Assembly (NCBI GenBank): GCA_030544235.1
Contig: CM060465.1
Coordinates: 33,487,488 to 33,551,487 of the forward strand
Origin: Lepturacanthus savala
Lineage: Eukaryota > Chordata > Actinopteri > Scombriformes > Trichiuridae
Length of the DNA stretch: 64,000 bases
Reading direction: 5' to 3'
Part shown: positions 11,031 through 22,814 of the stretch, in pieces
How positions within the stretch are numbered: the stretch's first letter is position 1
How the letters are laid out: every line of letters begins with the position of its first letter
Made by a program: the position numbers and the translations under genes
The notes under the pieces: generated by a model
Told to the model about the DNA's origin: nothing
The model's input: the letters and a program-made list of their open reading frames with translations, nothing else
Database searches by the model: none

Positions 11031-11692
11031 CTACCGTTCAAAAGTTTGGAGTCAACCAGATAGTTTAGTGTTTTCCATGAAAAGTCACACTTTTATTTAT
11101 CACTATGAGTTGTAAAATGAATAGAAAAGACATTGATGAGGATAGAAATAATAATTTTTTCCTTCAAACTTTGCTTTTATTAAAGGAAGGTCAGTTTTCT
11201 AGCTTCTCTAAGCAGCTAAACTGCTTTCAGCTGTGCTAATATGATAGGATTTTCTAATCATCCATTAACCTTCTGATGCAATGAGCAAACACATTGTTCC
11301 ATTAGAACACTGGAGTGATAGTTGCTGGAAATGGGCCTCTATACACCTATGTAGATATTGATGCACCAAAAACCAGACATTTGCAGCTAGAATAGTCATT
11401 TACTACATTAGCAATGTAGAGAGCAGGGGTCCAATCCTGGTCCAGTAGGATGTGGGTGCAGGTTTTTGTTCCAGCCAAGCAGTAACGTGGTTGATTAGCA
11501 GAATCAGGTGTGCTACTGCTTGGTTGGAACAAAAACCTGCACCCACACCAGCTGCTCTGGACCAGGATTGGTGACCCCTGATATAGAGTGTATTTCTGAT
11601 TAGTTTAAAGTTATCTTCATTGAAAAAAGCTGCGCTTTTCTTTCAAAAACAAGGAAATTTCTAAGCGACCTCAAACTTTTAAATGGTAGTGT
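11031..11692 (+). mobile_element. Tc1/mariner-like miniature element, family T1, copy 2, interrupted
   Basis: Left end CTACCGTTCAAAAGTTTGGA, right end CAAACTTTTAAATGGTAGTG form the terminal inverted repeat. Interior matches the copy at 6277-6741 closely and includes the same internal deletion point around TCTAGCTTCTCTAAGCAGC. It is split by a 157-bp foldback element (11424-11580) that separates ATTAGCAATGTA from TATAGAGTGTATTTCTG, which are contiguous in the other copies. Confidence 0.88.
11424..11580. mobile_element. Foldback hAT-like miniature element inside the Tc1-like copy
   Basis: The two halves are near-complete inverted repeats: CAGGGGTCCAATCCTGGTCC at the left pairs with GGACCAGGATTGGTGACCCC then TG at the right, and GGGTGCAGGTTTTTGTTCCA pairs with GGAACAAAAACCTGCACCC. 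A related element with an exact 8-bp target duplication lies at 17449-17626. Flanks GTAGAGAG and ATATAGAG agree at 6 of 8 positions, consistent with a decayed target duplication. No coding capacity. Confidence 0.85.
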
Positions 11693-14600
11693 ACATTTTG
11701 TATTTAAATATATAGCGAAATCATTCTTTATATCTCGCCTGCTGTGCGTATCTGTTTAATATTCCCCCTGCGTGGTGCATTTGTGTCTCATGTAGTTGAA
11801 GATTGAAAAAAAAAAGTTATTTATAGGCTATTTTTCCATTGATTTTCATCTCAATGAACCTCCAGGCTTACGTTTGCAATTATTTAGCCGAAAAAATATG
11901 TCTGCGAAATGTGTTTTTTTAAAATAGCACTATTGGATCTTGAGGAAACATATGCTGCCCTTATTATCTCCAGCATCTGCAGAAATCCTCTGGCAGCAGT
12001 AAGTGGACATGGGGGTGTCGGCGCTGCTGGAGGTCGGGTTTCTGTCTCCTGCTTGTCGGTTTCAATCAAAATATGAAATCGGGCAAGTTTTCATGACGTG
12101 AAAGACGAGTTGTTCTATCTATCTGTAATTGTCAGTGGGGCATTTGCAGGCATCATTTAGCACTCATTTTCTGCTGGTTATAATGTAATTAAATTGAACT
12201 CTGATGCAGAATGAATTACATAGAAACATATATCTACATGTAAATTTGAGCACATTCAGAAGCACATTCCATAATTTTTTTCTCCCTCTTCCACCTTCCT
12301 TCCACTAAATCCATACCTTTTTTCCCACTTTATTATCCAGCTTGGATAATATTATATAGGCAAGGATGTCTGTTTTTATTACACTTCATTATTAAATGGC
12401 ATTATGAAAGTGAGATCATTATTTTGCCAGTACCATGTCCCTTGTTTCTGTTAAATGAGGTGGATACAGTGGCCTTTCGGTAGCCTATGATCCAAGAGGG
12501 ACCCATTAAAATCTTGCATACGGCAATTGTTAAACTTACCCAGAATCTAGTTAAATGCCTCTGTTGCTTCTCATCTATAAACTGACAGGTCGTTTTGACT
12601 GCGTTTGCTTCCTCAGCAGCGATAATAACACTGCCAAATACTGCTTTAACCTCAGTGGCTGACATTTTGTAGTGACCACCGATCACTAAAAATGTGTGGT
12701 GGCTAATATTTGAGGTGGGCAACAGTGATGTCTGTTTTTTTTTTTTTATTGATCCCCATGGCGAAATGCTCAGTGCAGCAGCTGCAGGGCTCAGCAGGGC
12801 AAATAAGAGCCGAATATAAGCACAGAAACAAAACCTGCAATGAAAAAACAGGTGCGACTGCTGAAACCTGTAATATAACTGTGAAAACCGTGCACTCTGG
12901 AGGTGAGCTTTTGTCATGATTTATTGTGTTCTTTTTTTGGAAAAGCAGGCTCCTGTAGGGCATCGGAATGAGTCAGGGCTTTACCTTGGGTTTGACCTTG
13001 TTTAGGCAGACCTGGAGATCTACAGGTGACCTGAGTCCTGGAGCAGTGTAGAAGCACTTTATGACATCATGTAAAAAAAAAAAGTTGCACAATGCGTTTA
13101 TTCAGCATGAGTGACTGTGCTTGTGTTGGAGATTTTTATAGTAAATCTTCTGTTTATGTATGTGTGTGTGTGATTATATTTATCATATATACATGTAGAT
13201 AAATCTGCCTTTGTGTTCTTGTGCACTCTCGTAATAGCTCTTTCAGAAATTGTCTAATAAAAATATCAATTCATTTACATTTCAGCTTGATTATATGATT
13301 TCAAAATTCAAATAATTACACAGCCTTAACATCATGTGTGTTATCAGCAGAACAGTCTTCCTTAAGTTTTGTGATCCATAAGTTTTATCCTTAGAGTTTC
13401 TTTTATTTATTTCTTTTAAAACCTCCTTCTATGTCTCTTTCTTGGTCTGTGGTCTACGTGGATATTAATCCTGGTGTTTGAAACCCGCCTGCGGCCCGGC
13501 TCTGTCTTCTAAAATGCAGATCTGTGGAGGTGTCATCGTAGTTCTCTGTCTTGGGTGTCTGCTCCTGCCCCCCAGCCTCACTCTCCTATTCATGCAGATG
13601 TGATGACATGCATTATTCCTCTCTGACTCATCTGCGCAGCCTCAAAAGCCGCCCGGGTTTCAGTTTCCTCCTCTCAACTTTTTTTTTTTCTTCTGCAAAA
13701 GAAGAAAAGAGGAGTTGTTAGATATTTTCTGCTGGTGTCTGCAACTCATGCGGACATACAGTCGCATCTGCAAATTTTTCCCTTCTCCTCCCTAATCTGA
13801 CATGTGATAGTCATGCAGTTAACTTGCGCTTCTCGCACGGTTTATTCTTGTCCTGTGACGCTCCCGTTTCCCAGTATTCCCCCTTTATTCACAGATCTGG
13901 GTTTTTCGACCTCTAACTGAAGGAAATGATAGGCCTAGCGCGAAGACTCGTAGCCGCATGCCTCTCTGTAAGAATGCCTAAATATTTACAAGACCTCATA
14001 CCATATGCTAGCCGCCGCTCAGCCTCCCGTTTCTTCAGCCTTTTTTTTTTTAACTTGTCCCTGTGGTGGCTTCCTCCTCCTGTAGATACGTTTATTCCAC
14101 ATCCTGTCTTGAGTCGATTCGATGCCGTTGATCCCTCCGTGGAGCCGGGATCTTTTAATTGCAGTCATTAGCCGGGGTAGGTCTGCTGCTGGGGTTAGAG
14201 AACCTTATTACCAAGACCTCCTCCCTGCACAGACAACCACCCTAATGCTGCTGCTCCTTTTTTTTCAAATTTTTTTTATTTCTGGTGTGTTCTCTGAAAA
14301 CAAGCCCTGCTTCTGATGTTTACACAAAAACACGCTGCCAAATTGGAACCCCAAATCACGCAGCTCTCCCCCCCATCCTCTTTGAATTGGATGTGGAAGC
14401 GGGAGTGTGCAGTACTCCAGTAACAGATTGAAGCAAAGTGGGGTGTAAGAGGCCATGTCATTGTGGCCTCGCTTGTTTATTGGCGGACCGGGTGGCGGTG
14501 GGGTGACGTGCCGGAGCCAGAGTAGCCATTTACCCACCACTCCAGCCCTCCATTAAGACCTCTCTGTATTCCTCCCTGTTGAGATCTCTGGTTCACTTCC

Positions 14601-15054
14601 AGTGACACGTCTCCTCCTCCTCCTCCTTCTCTTCACTTAGTCTGTTTTTTTTTTTTTTTTTTTGTTTCTAAACCCGATTCTGTTCTGTTTCAAATATAGT
14701 CTCTTGTTTTCTCGCTCTGCTGTCGGGATGTCACCACACATACCTCTGCGGCTGTCGTTTAATTAATCTCATGGAGAAATGGGGGGAAAAAAATGAACTC
14801 GCACATCGGTCCCACAGGGTCTTTGTGTCTCGCCACCTTTCAACTCGAAAACAAAATACTATTCACCCTGAGAAGTGTGTTTAACTGCAAATAAAATCTA
14901 AACAAAGGGGGATTATTAAAAATGTTGTATTTACAAGTGTTTTTTTACCTAATTAGATCAAAATTTGTCATTGCACATGTCACAAGTAAAAAGCAACAAA
15001 ATGTAGATGTGCTTTAGTCGTAATTTAAATAACTATGGTACGTGATATACAGGC
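11693..15054. other. Non-coding DNA, no gene seen
   Basis: Contains homopolymer T and A runs, CT-rich patches and a TCC-rich tract (14611-14632). A short stretch at 13900-14240 has mixed composition with several CpGs and could be regulatory. I see no exon. Confidence 0.35.
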
Positions 15055-15326
15055 TATACAATTTAGTGTTTTAAATGAAAAGTCTCACTTTTATTTACCA
15101 ATCATGAGCTGTAAAATGAATAGAAAATTTTATGTCATTAATCTTTTGATGCAATGAGCAAACACACTGGAAATAGGCCTCTATACACCTATGTAGATAT
15201 TGATGCCAGACATTTGCAGCTACAATAGTCATTTACCACATTAGTAATATATATAGAGTGTATTTCTGATTAGTTTCATGTTATCTTCATTGAAAAAACA
15301 GTGCTTTTCTTTCAGAATTAAGGAAA
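15055..15326 (+). mobile_element. Tc1/mariner-like miniature element, family T1, copy 3 (degraded)
   Basis: Shares CACCTATGTAGATATTGATG, GACATTTGCAGCTA.AATAG and GTGTATTTCTGATTAGTTT with the two copies upstream, but has lost both outer ends and several interior blocks. Degradation suggests an older insertion than the copy at 6277-6741. Confidence 0.8.
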
Positions 15327-15480
15327 GTAGTATATATACAGACTAACAGGCTGAGACTATAAGATGTGATAATCTGATGATTAGTGTATGGTATATTATA
15401 TACAGACTATTATCTATGATGAGTATGAATTATAATGATACAGAATATAAATAGGCTATGTACAGACTATATAATTTACA
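15327..15480. repeat. Degenerate short-period repeat around TACAGACTAT
   Basis: The phrase TACAGACTA recurs at about 15337, 15400 and 15460, with a related TACAGGCTATACAA just upstream at 15049. Spacing is irregular, so this is a decayed local duplication rather than a clean tandem array. Confidence 0.5.
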
Positions 15481-17440
15481 AATACAATTGAATATAATGA
15501 CTTGGTCTTTAATTTCTAGGTCTGAGCAGACGTTTCCTGATCAGTGTGTTCAGGATATATTGATGTTTGTATCGTGACCTTTAAGCTGTGACTGTATTTT
15601 TAACTTTAAGGTGGAGTTTGACATAATACTGATGGTGACGTGGCCTCATGTTGCTCAGGCAAACAACAGTGTGACCTGGCTACTTTCTGAAGAACTAGGT
15701 TAAGCTTCGGAAAATATGATGTGGTTCCAAAGAAAAAAAGAAGTTCTGTCCTGCTGTCCACTTCCTCATACTGTCACACCAGAGAGGAAATGATCTAAGT
15801 GAAGTCTTTGGCACGGATGTACTGAAATAAAAATGTGTGACCAAAGCTGAATAAAATTAAACCCTTGGCTGAATACACAGTTAATTTTTTTTGCATCTTT
15901 TTTTTTTTTAAACGTTGCAGGCTCTCCAGGGAGCCATAGTGGTATAAACAAATGATACTAGACTGCAGATATTACTTTTTTCAACAAATTGTAAACGTAT
16001 TACAATACTATAGTATTAGAACATTCTTATTACAACATTAGTGACACTGTGATGGCACCAGGCCAAATGTAATTGAAGCTATGGATCTGTTACATAACAT
16101 TAGTCGCTGTGTGTGTGTGTGTATATATATGTATATGTATATATATTGTGAATGTCTGTTTGACTTATAAAATCTATGGAGTTATCTGAAAGCTCATAAC
16201 TTAAGTCTACCTTTTCTCCAGTAAATCACTGTTTTGCCCTCCTCTGACTCTCTTGACCTGTTGCCAGGTGCTTGGCAAGCTCCTCCTGAATGAATGTAGA
16301 GGAAACTCTTTATTGCATAAATGGTTTTTCAAAGAAACGTCTCCAGTAAGCGCACATCAGAGAAATTCTGTCTGCTCTGTATCGTGTAACAGGGTCAATG
16401 TTCTCCACAAGCATCTAAAAGCCGATGTCCTTCAACACTAAATGGTTGATCATCCAAAGCCATGAACTGCCATCACCTTCTTTGTGATTCCGTTGGCTTT
16501 AGCGCCGTCGTTTCCAAACTTTTTTCGACTTTTCAAAGATGTCGGCCATGGACAGAGTGAGCATGCTAATACCAGCTTTTCTTTTAGCTGCTGCAGCGTC
16601 TCATACTCTGCTGCTGTTCAGGGTTTTTTGGCTTTATTTGCAGAGGAACCCCCTCTAGATAGTTTGGTTGCAAACTTCTATTCTCTCTCTCCACATTGCC
16701 AACATTTTAATGAAAGCGCCAGGTCACAATTACTTATCAATTGCAACTTGCAGGTCAACTATTAACCTGTTGAAATTACCCATATCGCCCCCTAGTGTTA
16801 CAGAGAGGGACACGTTCCTGTCAGTCACTCTGTTTTTTCTGTTGCATGTAAACTGGGACGAGGACAGAGGTCCAATTAGATGCCGAAATCTAATTTTGAG
16901 CATAGCTCGATTAAGCCGTGCATGTAAACGCACTGATCAGTGTCCAATTTAATACCGAATTGATATGAATAACTACAACAGGTGGAAATAATTTTGTCTC
17001 TTGCTCCAGTTGTTGTGCCAAACCCATTCACTGGTGTCCTCATTCCACTGAAATGCAATATGAAACATAACTGGCAATTAAGATAAGTGGTCTTCAGCTT
17101 TTTTTTTTATTTTATAAAGTTAACTACATTCATTAATGAATTAATTTGAAAGCATCTTACTGTATCCTGTGTGTGTGAGAATGACAAAATGCGGGGGAGT
17201 GCTCTGCTTTGTTGTTGTTAATGTGTCTCTGGCGTTAGAGAGAAGATTTTCTGCTTCGCTCAAGGGAACGCCGTCGTTGTCAAAGACACTGAGCCGATTT
17301 TTGAGGTGAAACGGACTGAACACGGAGTTGTTTTCTTCTTTTCAGTGTTGGTTTAAGTTGCTGCAGGGCGTGTTGGTCAGCTAGTCTCCTTTTCTGCTCC
17401 TGGACGGCGCAGAAAACAAGATAATACTAGTGTGTGCGTG
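15481..17440. other. Non-coding DNA, no gene seen
   Basis: Includes a composite GT/TA microsatellite at about 16107-16146. A stretch at 16760-17000 starts TTAACCTGTTGAAATT and contains GCATGTAAACGCACTGATCA; both phrases resemble fish transposon ends, but no paired end is visible. Confidence 0.35.
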
Positions 17441-17448
17441 CTGTAGAC

Positions 17449-17626
17449 CAGGGTGGGCAACCCTGGTCCTGGAGAGCTGCTGTGGGTGCAGGAACTCACT
17501 TGATTCTACTAATCAACCTAATCAACCCTTGCTATGGAGCTTCATTAGTAGAATCAGGTGTGTTAGTGCTTGGAACAAAAACCTGCACCCACAGGGGCTC
17601 TCCAGGACCAGGGTCGCCCACCACTG
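17449..17626. mobile_element. Foldback hAT-like miniature element with exact target duplication
   Basis: Ends are CAGGGTGGGCAACCCTGGTC (left) and GACCAGGGTCGCCCACCACT then G (right), an imperfect inverted repeat extending about 30 bp, with a second inverted pair around GATTCTACTAATCAACCTAA and TTCATTAGTAGAATC. The element is flanked by the identical octamer CTGTAGAC at 17441-17448 and 17627-17634. An 8-bp duplication with CAGGG-type ends is the hallmark of hAT superfamily insertion. It is related to the element nested at 11424-11580. No coding capacity; it would need a transposase in trans. Confidence 0.92.
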
Positions 17627-17634
17627 CTGTAGAC

Positions 17635-18090
17635 TATTCAGCACCTCAACATTACATTATTAACTAAAATCTAGAAGAAATACTTTTGGATTTTCCTGCT
17701 GCAAACACTTAACATTTTCCTATATTTATTTAATGTATTTGTTTTATTTTTTTCTATTAACGTTTATTACTATTAAGATGTATTTAAATGCACTGTTTGC
17801 TGTTTTGTTGTATAGTTCTTTTAGATATTTCTCTCGCTTCTATAAGCCTTAATTTCTCATTTGACTTGAAACATTTCTCTTTATATTATTTTACTGATCC
17901 AGATGTTTCTGGATTTTGTTGTTGGGGCTACACCGTATTCTACTTCTGTTCATCTTTTCTGCATTTATATTGATGTTTCTATTTTTTGGCTTTTTCCCCT
18001 GTTTGCACTACTGTGGAATGACAGAAAAAGACATGATTGGTCCATGTGGACCCAAATCCACATTTAACCTGTGCTCTCTTTCCTTCCTGT
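17635..18090. other. AT-rich non-coding DNA, no gene seen
   Basis: Short hydrophobic frames on the plus strand reflect T-rich composition. This stretch may be the body of the retroposon whose tail-like motif follows at 18095. Confidence 0.35.
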
Positions 18091-18094
18091 CAAA

Positions 18095-18190
18095 CTACCT
18101 GATGAAGGTCTGAGTATCGAAACGTTGTTACATTTAACTACACTTTTGCTAAGTGATTGGCAGTGTGTGGGAATTCTTTTCTCTTTTCCT
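18095..18190 (+). repeat. Retroposon tail-like fragment
   Basis: Contains CTGATGAAGGTCTGAGTATC then GAAACGTTGTTACATTT, a phrase I know from 3' regions of fish retroposons (the 'ctga.gaaggcc...cgaaacgt' motif). A variant is at about 51138-51200. No coding part seen. Confidence 0.5.
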
Positions 18191-20159
18191 GTTCTGTGAA
18201 GAAAGACTTGACATTTGTGATTCAGAATCGTTGTAGATAACGATCCAGATTCTTGTGTGAATCTATTTTTTTTTCTGGATTAAAGTAGGACTTCAGGTGC
18301 CAAAACCAGATGACAGGACCTAGTTCCACCTTCGTCTAATTGCGTTCGCCTGGTGTTGGATAATGTTTCTGTTCGTAACAAAACCCAAACTGAGTGGAGC
18401 CCTGTGTTTCAGCATTGGCAGCAGCAGCAGCAGCGGACTGCCCGTGGAGCTCAGACAAATAAAAATCCCATTTCCTCCCTTTCCATTGGTGGTATTATGA
18501 GCTGAGGATTGTGCCGTTGCCTCGGTGCCGATGAAAAAGCCACTCAGTGTGTGAGCAGTTAAAGCCCTCTCAGCGCAGCGAGGGGGAGGCCTGTCTGCTC
18601 CATGCATCACCTCGGCCGGCCCGATCGATCCGCTGTTTGCTCTGTCTTGTCCAAGTGCGAGCTCACACTGACCGCTCCGCCCAGAAAATAAGTCCAAGTT
18701 CGACCGGCGCTTACTCCCCCCCGGAACACATGTGCGCGCACACATACACAAAACGTATACGTGTGCAACGAGTCGGCATGAGTCTGTCTTTCAGCCTGAG
18801 GGGGCTGGACAGCCCAGGCATGGATCCATGAATTCCTCATAACACAATCTGTTGGGTGATCAATAATTCAATTCTATCTGTGAGCAAGCATGTCTGGATC
18901 CAATCTCACCTGCCCCTCCCTCGGCCTCCTCCCCTTAACAAGGTGGGTGTTGTGTCCTTGAGTCTGGCTCCGGCTTTTATAACCGCGTGGCTCTGCCGTG
19001 TCCTTGTGTGTACTTATTAGTTTGCTTTAGTTGGTTCTCAGGCGGTGTTCCTGCATGCATGCGTGCACACACACACACATGCATGATGCACCCTCGGTGG
19101 ATTTACACAGCACTCATTATTTTCAGGTGGGTCTCGTGCCTTTTGTGTGTCCTCGGCGGAATGCGGATGCTCGAGTGTCCATCTACAGTTTGGCTGAGTT
19201 GATGTTGGTGTGTGTATGTGTGTGTGAGCTTATGCATGATCTAGTCTCTCCCTCCAGGCAGCTAGACGAATCAAAGGCATGGATCTCATTAAAAGGAATA
19301 GAGCCTGTGGAGAGGTCAGCGGCTAAGTTCTCTGATTAGTGGGCTCTGGCAGGCTTCCTGGGTGCTGGGTTTTGGGGGTTTTAGGGGGGGGGGGGGGGGC
19401 TCTCATCCTGGTCCAGCACCACACCTGGGCGACAGCGTGCCCAACACTCCAGAGAGGCCCTAGTCCCATCTGACAGGGTCAAGGACGACCCACATGAGTG
19501 CGGATTTACCCCCGGTCCTGTTGTCTCCTGCTCCCCCCTCCTTCTATCTCCCCGGCTTTCTATCAGGCCCTAATGGGCTGCCTACTTCCAGTTCTGTTTT
19601 TATCCCCTCTTTGAGTGTTTTATCAAAGGTTTCAGTTTCCGTCCCGGTGACAGCCTCTCTCGCCGCTTATCAAGCTGCACCAATGGCCCAATAGAGCGGC
19701 TTTCTGGGTCGTTAGTAACACTCGTTCCGGTGCGGACTCCCTATCAAAAGCTGGAGACCGTGGACCGGGGATGACTTTCAGCCAAGGGCAAAGTGCTGTG
19801 CGATATGTCGTGTGTGTCTAAGAGAAACAGGACCCTTCTGAAGGTTGCCTGGCTTTGGCTAGTTTCTCCCTTTTTTCCGCCGAATAATCCTTCTCTTTTC
19901 CTCTCGCTGTCTCATCCCCTGCACCTCTCGGTTTAATGCCCTTCCAGATAAAAACAGAACGGCAGTAAACTTCCTCTTTGTTTCTCTCTCCCCTTTTCCT
20001 CGCTGATAACCACACTATCTAAAACCAGGTCCTGGCAGCGGTCCCCATCCATTCACTCCCACTCTAACGCTCTCTTCCCCTTCTTCCTCCACTCTCCTGG
20101 TATGTTATTGCGTGTAATCAATAGACGGTGAGAAGGTGTGTCATCTTAAAAGGAAAAAA
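18191..20159. other. Non-coding DNA, no gene seen
   Basis: GC is higher than average with scattered CpGs (18540-18760, 19480-19800), plus a poly-G run of about 16 (19384-19399). Open frames overlap on both strands, so none is convincing. The mixed-composition parts could hold regulatory elements. Confidence 0.35.
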
Positions 20160-20890
20160 GAAAGGCAAGTTACTTCAAAACTGTAATGCGTTATTTATTA
20201 ATGGTTACTGTCATTTCAAAGTAATTCATTACATTACAATATTACTGCATTTACAATGTAAGGCATTATACTACTATTGCATCACTTTTAAGTACCTCTC
20301 ACAGATTCATCAATCTAAATCTAGTTCTATATCTTTGTCATTGCTGCTAGTTACAACAAGGATGTTACTGACAAGTTTTCAAAAAGCTGGAGTTTCCACT
20401 GTTGAAACTTGTTCTCATGTCTTCAACAAGTTAATGAAGGTTAAGGTTCCTCCACTTGCTTCCTTGTTAACTTCATGTTACTATAGCACCTCTGTAAATG
20501 TTAAATTACTGCTGCTATTTCAGGAAGTGGACAGTTCTTTAGGTGGAGAACAAAGTGCATTTGGCTACGATGTTCTTCTAATCCTTATGTTTCACTATCA
20601 TAAAGTAATGAGCATGTTATCTGACATTTTCTGCAGCTTCACTTATCTTCATCTTCTGCCTGATGAACCAAAAGGAAGTGAAACATTTTGGATGTTTCTC
20701 TGCTGCTGATCTTTCAGTGATTTTAGCAAAATTGTATGAAGGAAAAAAAATCGACCACTTCCATCCATGTTAAAAACAATGCATGTTACTGATATTTGTA
20801 CAGAGTAAAATATCGCAATTTTTTTCCTGTAATGCCTTAGAATACTGTTACAGCAGAATCAATGCATTACAGTAATCTATTACTTTATAA
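20160..20890 (-). repeat. hAT-like non-autonomous element, family 1, copy B
   Basis: Reverse-orientation relative of 819-1352 and 40575-41675. It starts GGCAAGTTACTTCAAAACTG, the complement of the terminal CAGTTTTGAAGTAACTTGCC of copy C, and shares the interior TGCTATTTCAGGAAGTGGAC. This is the longest uninterrupted copy. A 193-codon open frame runs through it on the plus strand (20128-20709), but its product resembles no transposase I know and is not conserved in the other copies. Confidence 0.7.
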
Positions 20891-22170
20891 AACTGTATCT
20901 GCTCAATGTCACTTCCATTCACAGTGATGTCCTCAACTTCCTTCACATGCCGAGATCCCGATCTTTGCAAGCCAAGGTCCCCTTTTGTGCAGCGTCCATC
21001 CTATATGCCGTAGTAATTACAGGCCACTTGAGGATTTACAGAGATCCTTTTTTTATATCCATGCTTGTGTAATGTTTTGGCATCAATTTGGGGGGAATGA
21101 AATCACAAAATCGCAAAAGGTCCCCCCCGCCGCTCTGAAGCTTCCCATGACTCTTTCTGTCCCACTCACAGGCTAAATCGATTAATAAAGCTTGACATTT
21201 ATCGGAAATAACAAATAGGAGTGGCTGCTTGGTCCGGGGAACATCTCATATGCAAACCACCCCTCCGTTTTCTTTTTGTTTACATACCGTTGGACATCCT
21301 GATCCCCAGGACGACAGCGCTGCCAAAAACCCAGAGGCCTCTGAGGAATTCAGTTTAACACTGCACTAGTGCCTTTTCTAAAGGGCAGAGCGGCGCCTCT
21401 GGTTGTCGAAGTCTGTTTAGCAGAATAATCAGCACTTTAATTAACAAAATTTGGTTCAGAATATCAATTACAGTTTTCCTTTATTTGCAGTCATGTCACA
21501 CCAAGAAACAATTATGACTGATATTGAGTTGCTATTGTCACTTGCCAGTGATAATTAGGTACTTTTTGATTATACATCACACTTTTTTTTTCCTTGAAAT
21601 AACCTACCCTCTTGCCAGTTGTTGTTTTTTTCAATGGCCTTAAGCTCTTCCTTTAAATCATGAGATTAGTCTTTAACTGTTGAAGTGAGAGGGGCAGTGT
21701 GTGTTTTTTCCCCAGAGAGCCTCAGGGTCCCGCTAGCATTTTAGTCCTCAGTCTCATCCCAGTCCAGACACGCTCCTCGATCTGGAATGACAAACATCTC
21801 CAGCGAGAGGTGAGCCTCCCCCCTCCACCCCTCCCCCCGCACGCATCTACTTAATACAGTCAGACTTCTGCACACGTTCTCAGTCTAACCCTTTTCCTTT
21901 GCTTTCTGTTTATCTTTCCTCTGATCCTCAAACATCCTCGCACAAACATTCTCCCGCGAGTTTTCAGAATATCAACTCCGAGGTTCCTCTCCTCCGCTGT
22001 GTGGGCTAATGTCACGGCCGCGGCGCTCGCTGTCGTCCCTGAGAAACGGAGGAGCCGCTTCAGAGCAGCGGATGGTGTTTGTGTAGTGATGTCGTAGATG
22101 TACCATCATCCCATAGTCACAGGGAAATTAACCCTTTACCGCTGATCATACCGTTTGCATTTCCACTGCA
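20891..22170. other. Non-coding DNA, no gene seen
   Basis: Mixed composition. The part at about 21980-22090 is CpG-rich (GGCCGCGGCGCTCGC) but short, and no splice donor or exon can be assigned to it. Confidence 0.35.
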
Positions 22171-22183
22171 GCCGTGATAGCAT

Positions 22184-22393
22184 ATGGATTTTTCCCTCCA
22201 ATGCCGGTTTGTTGAAAGTCGTTTTCAAAAGAAGAAACGTGGAGGTCCAGCTAAGGCTATTCCAACACAGGAGGTGATTCAGATGCTGAGCAGCAGTGAG
22301 CAGCAATGCTGTAAATGCCCAAAATGTAAAGGCCAGACTGTCTTCAAATGCTCAAAGTGCCATGTTCATCTGAGCCTCAAGAATCACAACTGA
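22184..22393 (+). pseudogene. Transposase C-terminal fragment, probably piggyBac-like
   Basis: A 69-residue frame with a basic segment (KKKRGGPAK, about residues 17-25) followed by a Cys cluster: CX2C, seven residues, CX2C, then HVHL and an Asn/His-rich end (about residues 42-69). A linker plus 'C..C.G.T...CSKC.VHL' cluster at the extreme C-terminus is how I remember piggyBac-derived transposases, whose last domain is a Cys-rich zinc-binding module. The usual family length is 500 residues or more, so nearly all of the protein is missing. The frame stops just before sequence related to the hAT-like repeat at 22480-22814. Family assignment is from memory and could be wrong; that it is a transposon relic is more secure. 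Confidence 0.5.
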
Positions 22394-22479
22394 TGAATGA
22401 ATTCCACCAGTGAGGGATAAACATTCACAGAAAATGCTAAACAGAGGTCAAGGAAATGAAATGATGCTTATTTAGCACC

Positions 22480-22814
22480 TAAATTACCAGCTAGGTAGCT
22501 ACTTTATTTATACTATAGATCAAACATATTTATCTCCTAATGTTATCAAAACTTATTTGACTTTATAATCCGCAGGCTCAAATGTGAGGCTTCAATAATC
22601 TTGTGCTTTGGGACTGAGGAGTGTACTTGCATTAAATCTGGTTGTTTCAGCCAAGTTTACGCTACAATATATTTTGTCCAACTATATTTAAGTTTCCTGT
22701 TAAGAGCCAGCATTAGATTTTGTAGATTTTGGATTCATTCCCCTTTATTCCCATATATTTCAGTTAATTCCCATGGAAGGTTTCCAACTTTGTTCCCGGA
22801 AACTTGCAACCCTG
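22480..22814 (+). repeat. hAT-like element, family 3, 3' part
   Basis: Matches 24990-25260 plus 25749-25829 almost throughout: AAATCTGGTTGTTTCAGCCA, CTATATTTAAGTTTCCTGTT, ATTCCCATGGAA and the terminal GCAACCCTG. The reverse complement of the end reads CAGGGTTGC, a hAT-type terminus. The left end (TAGGGTTG) is missing. It lies directly 3' of a piggyBac-like fragment, so two unrelated elements have been juxtaposed. Confidence 0.8.
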
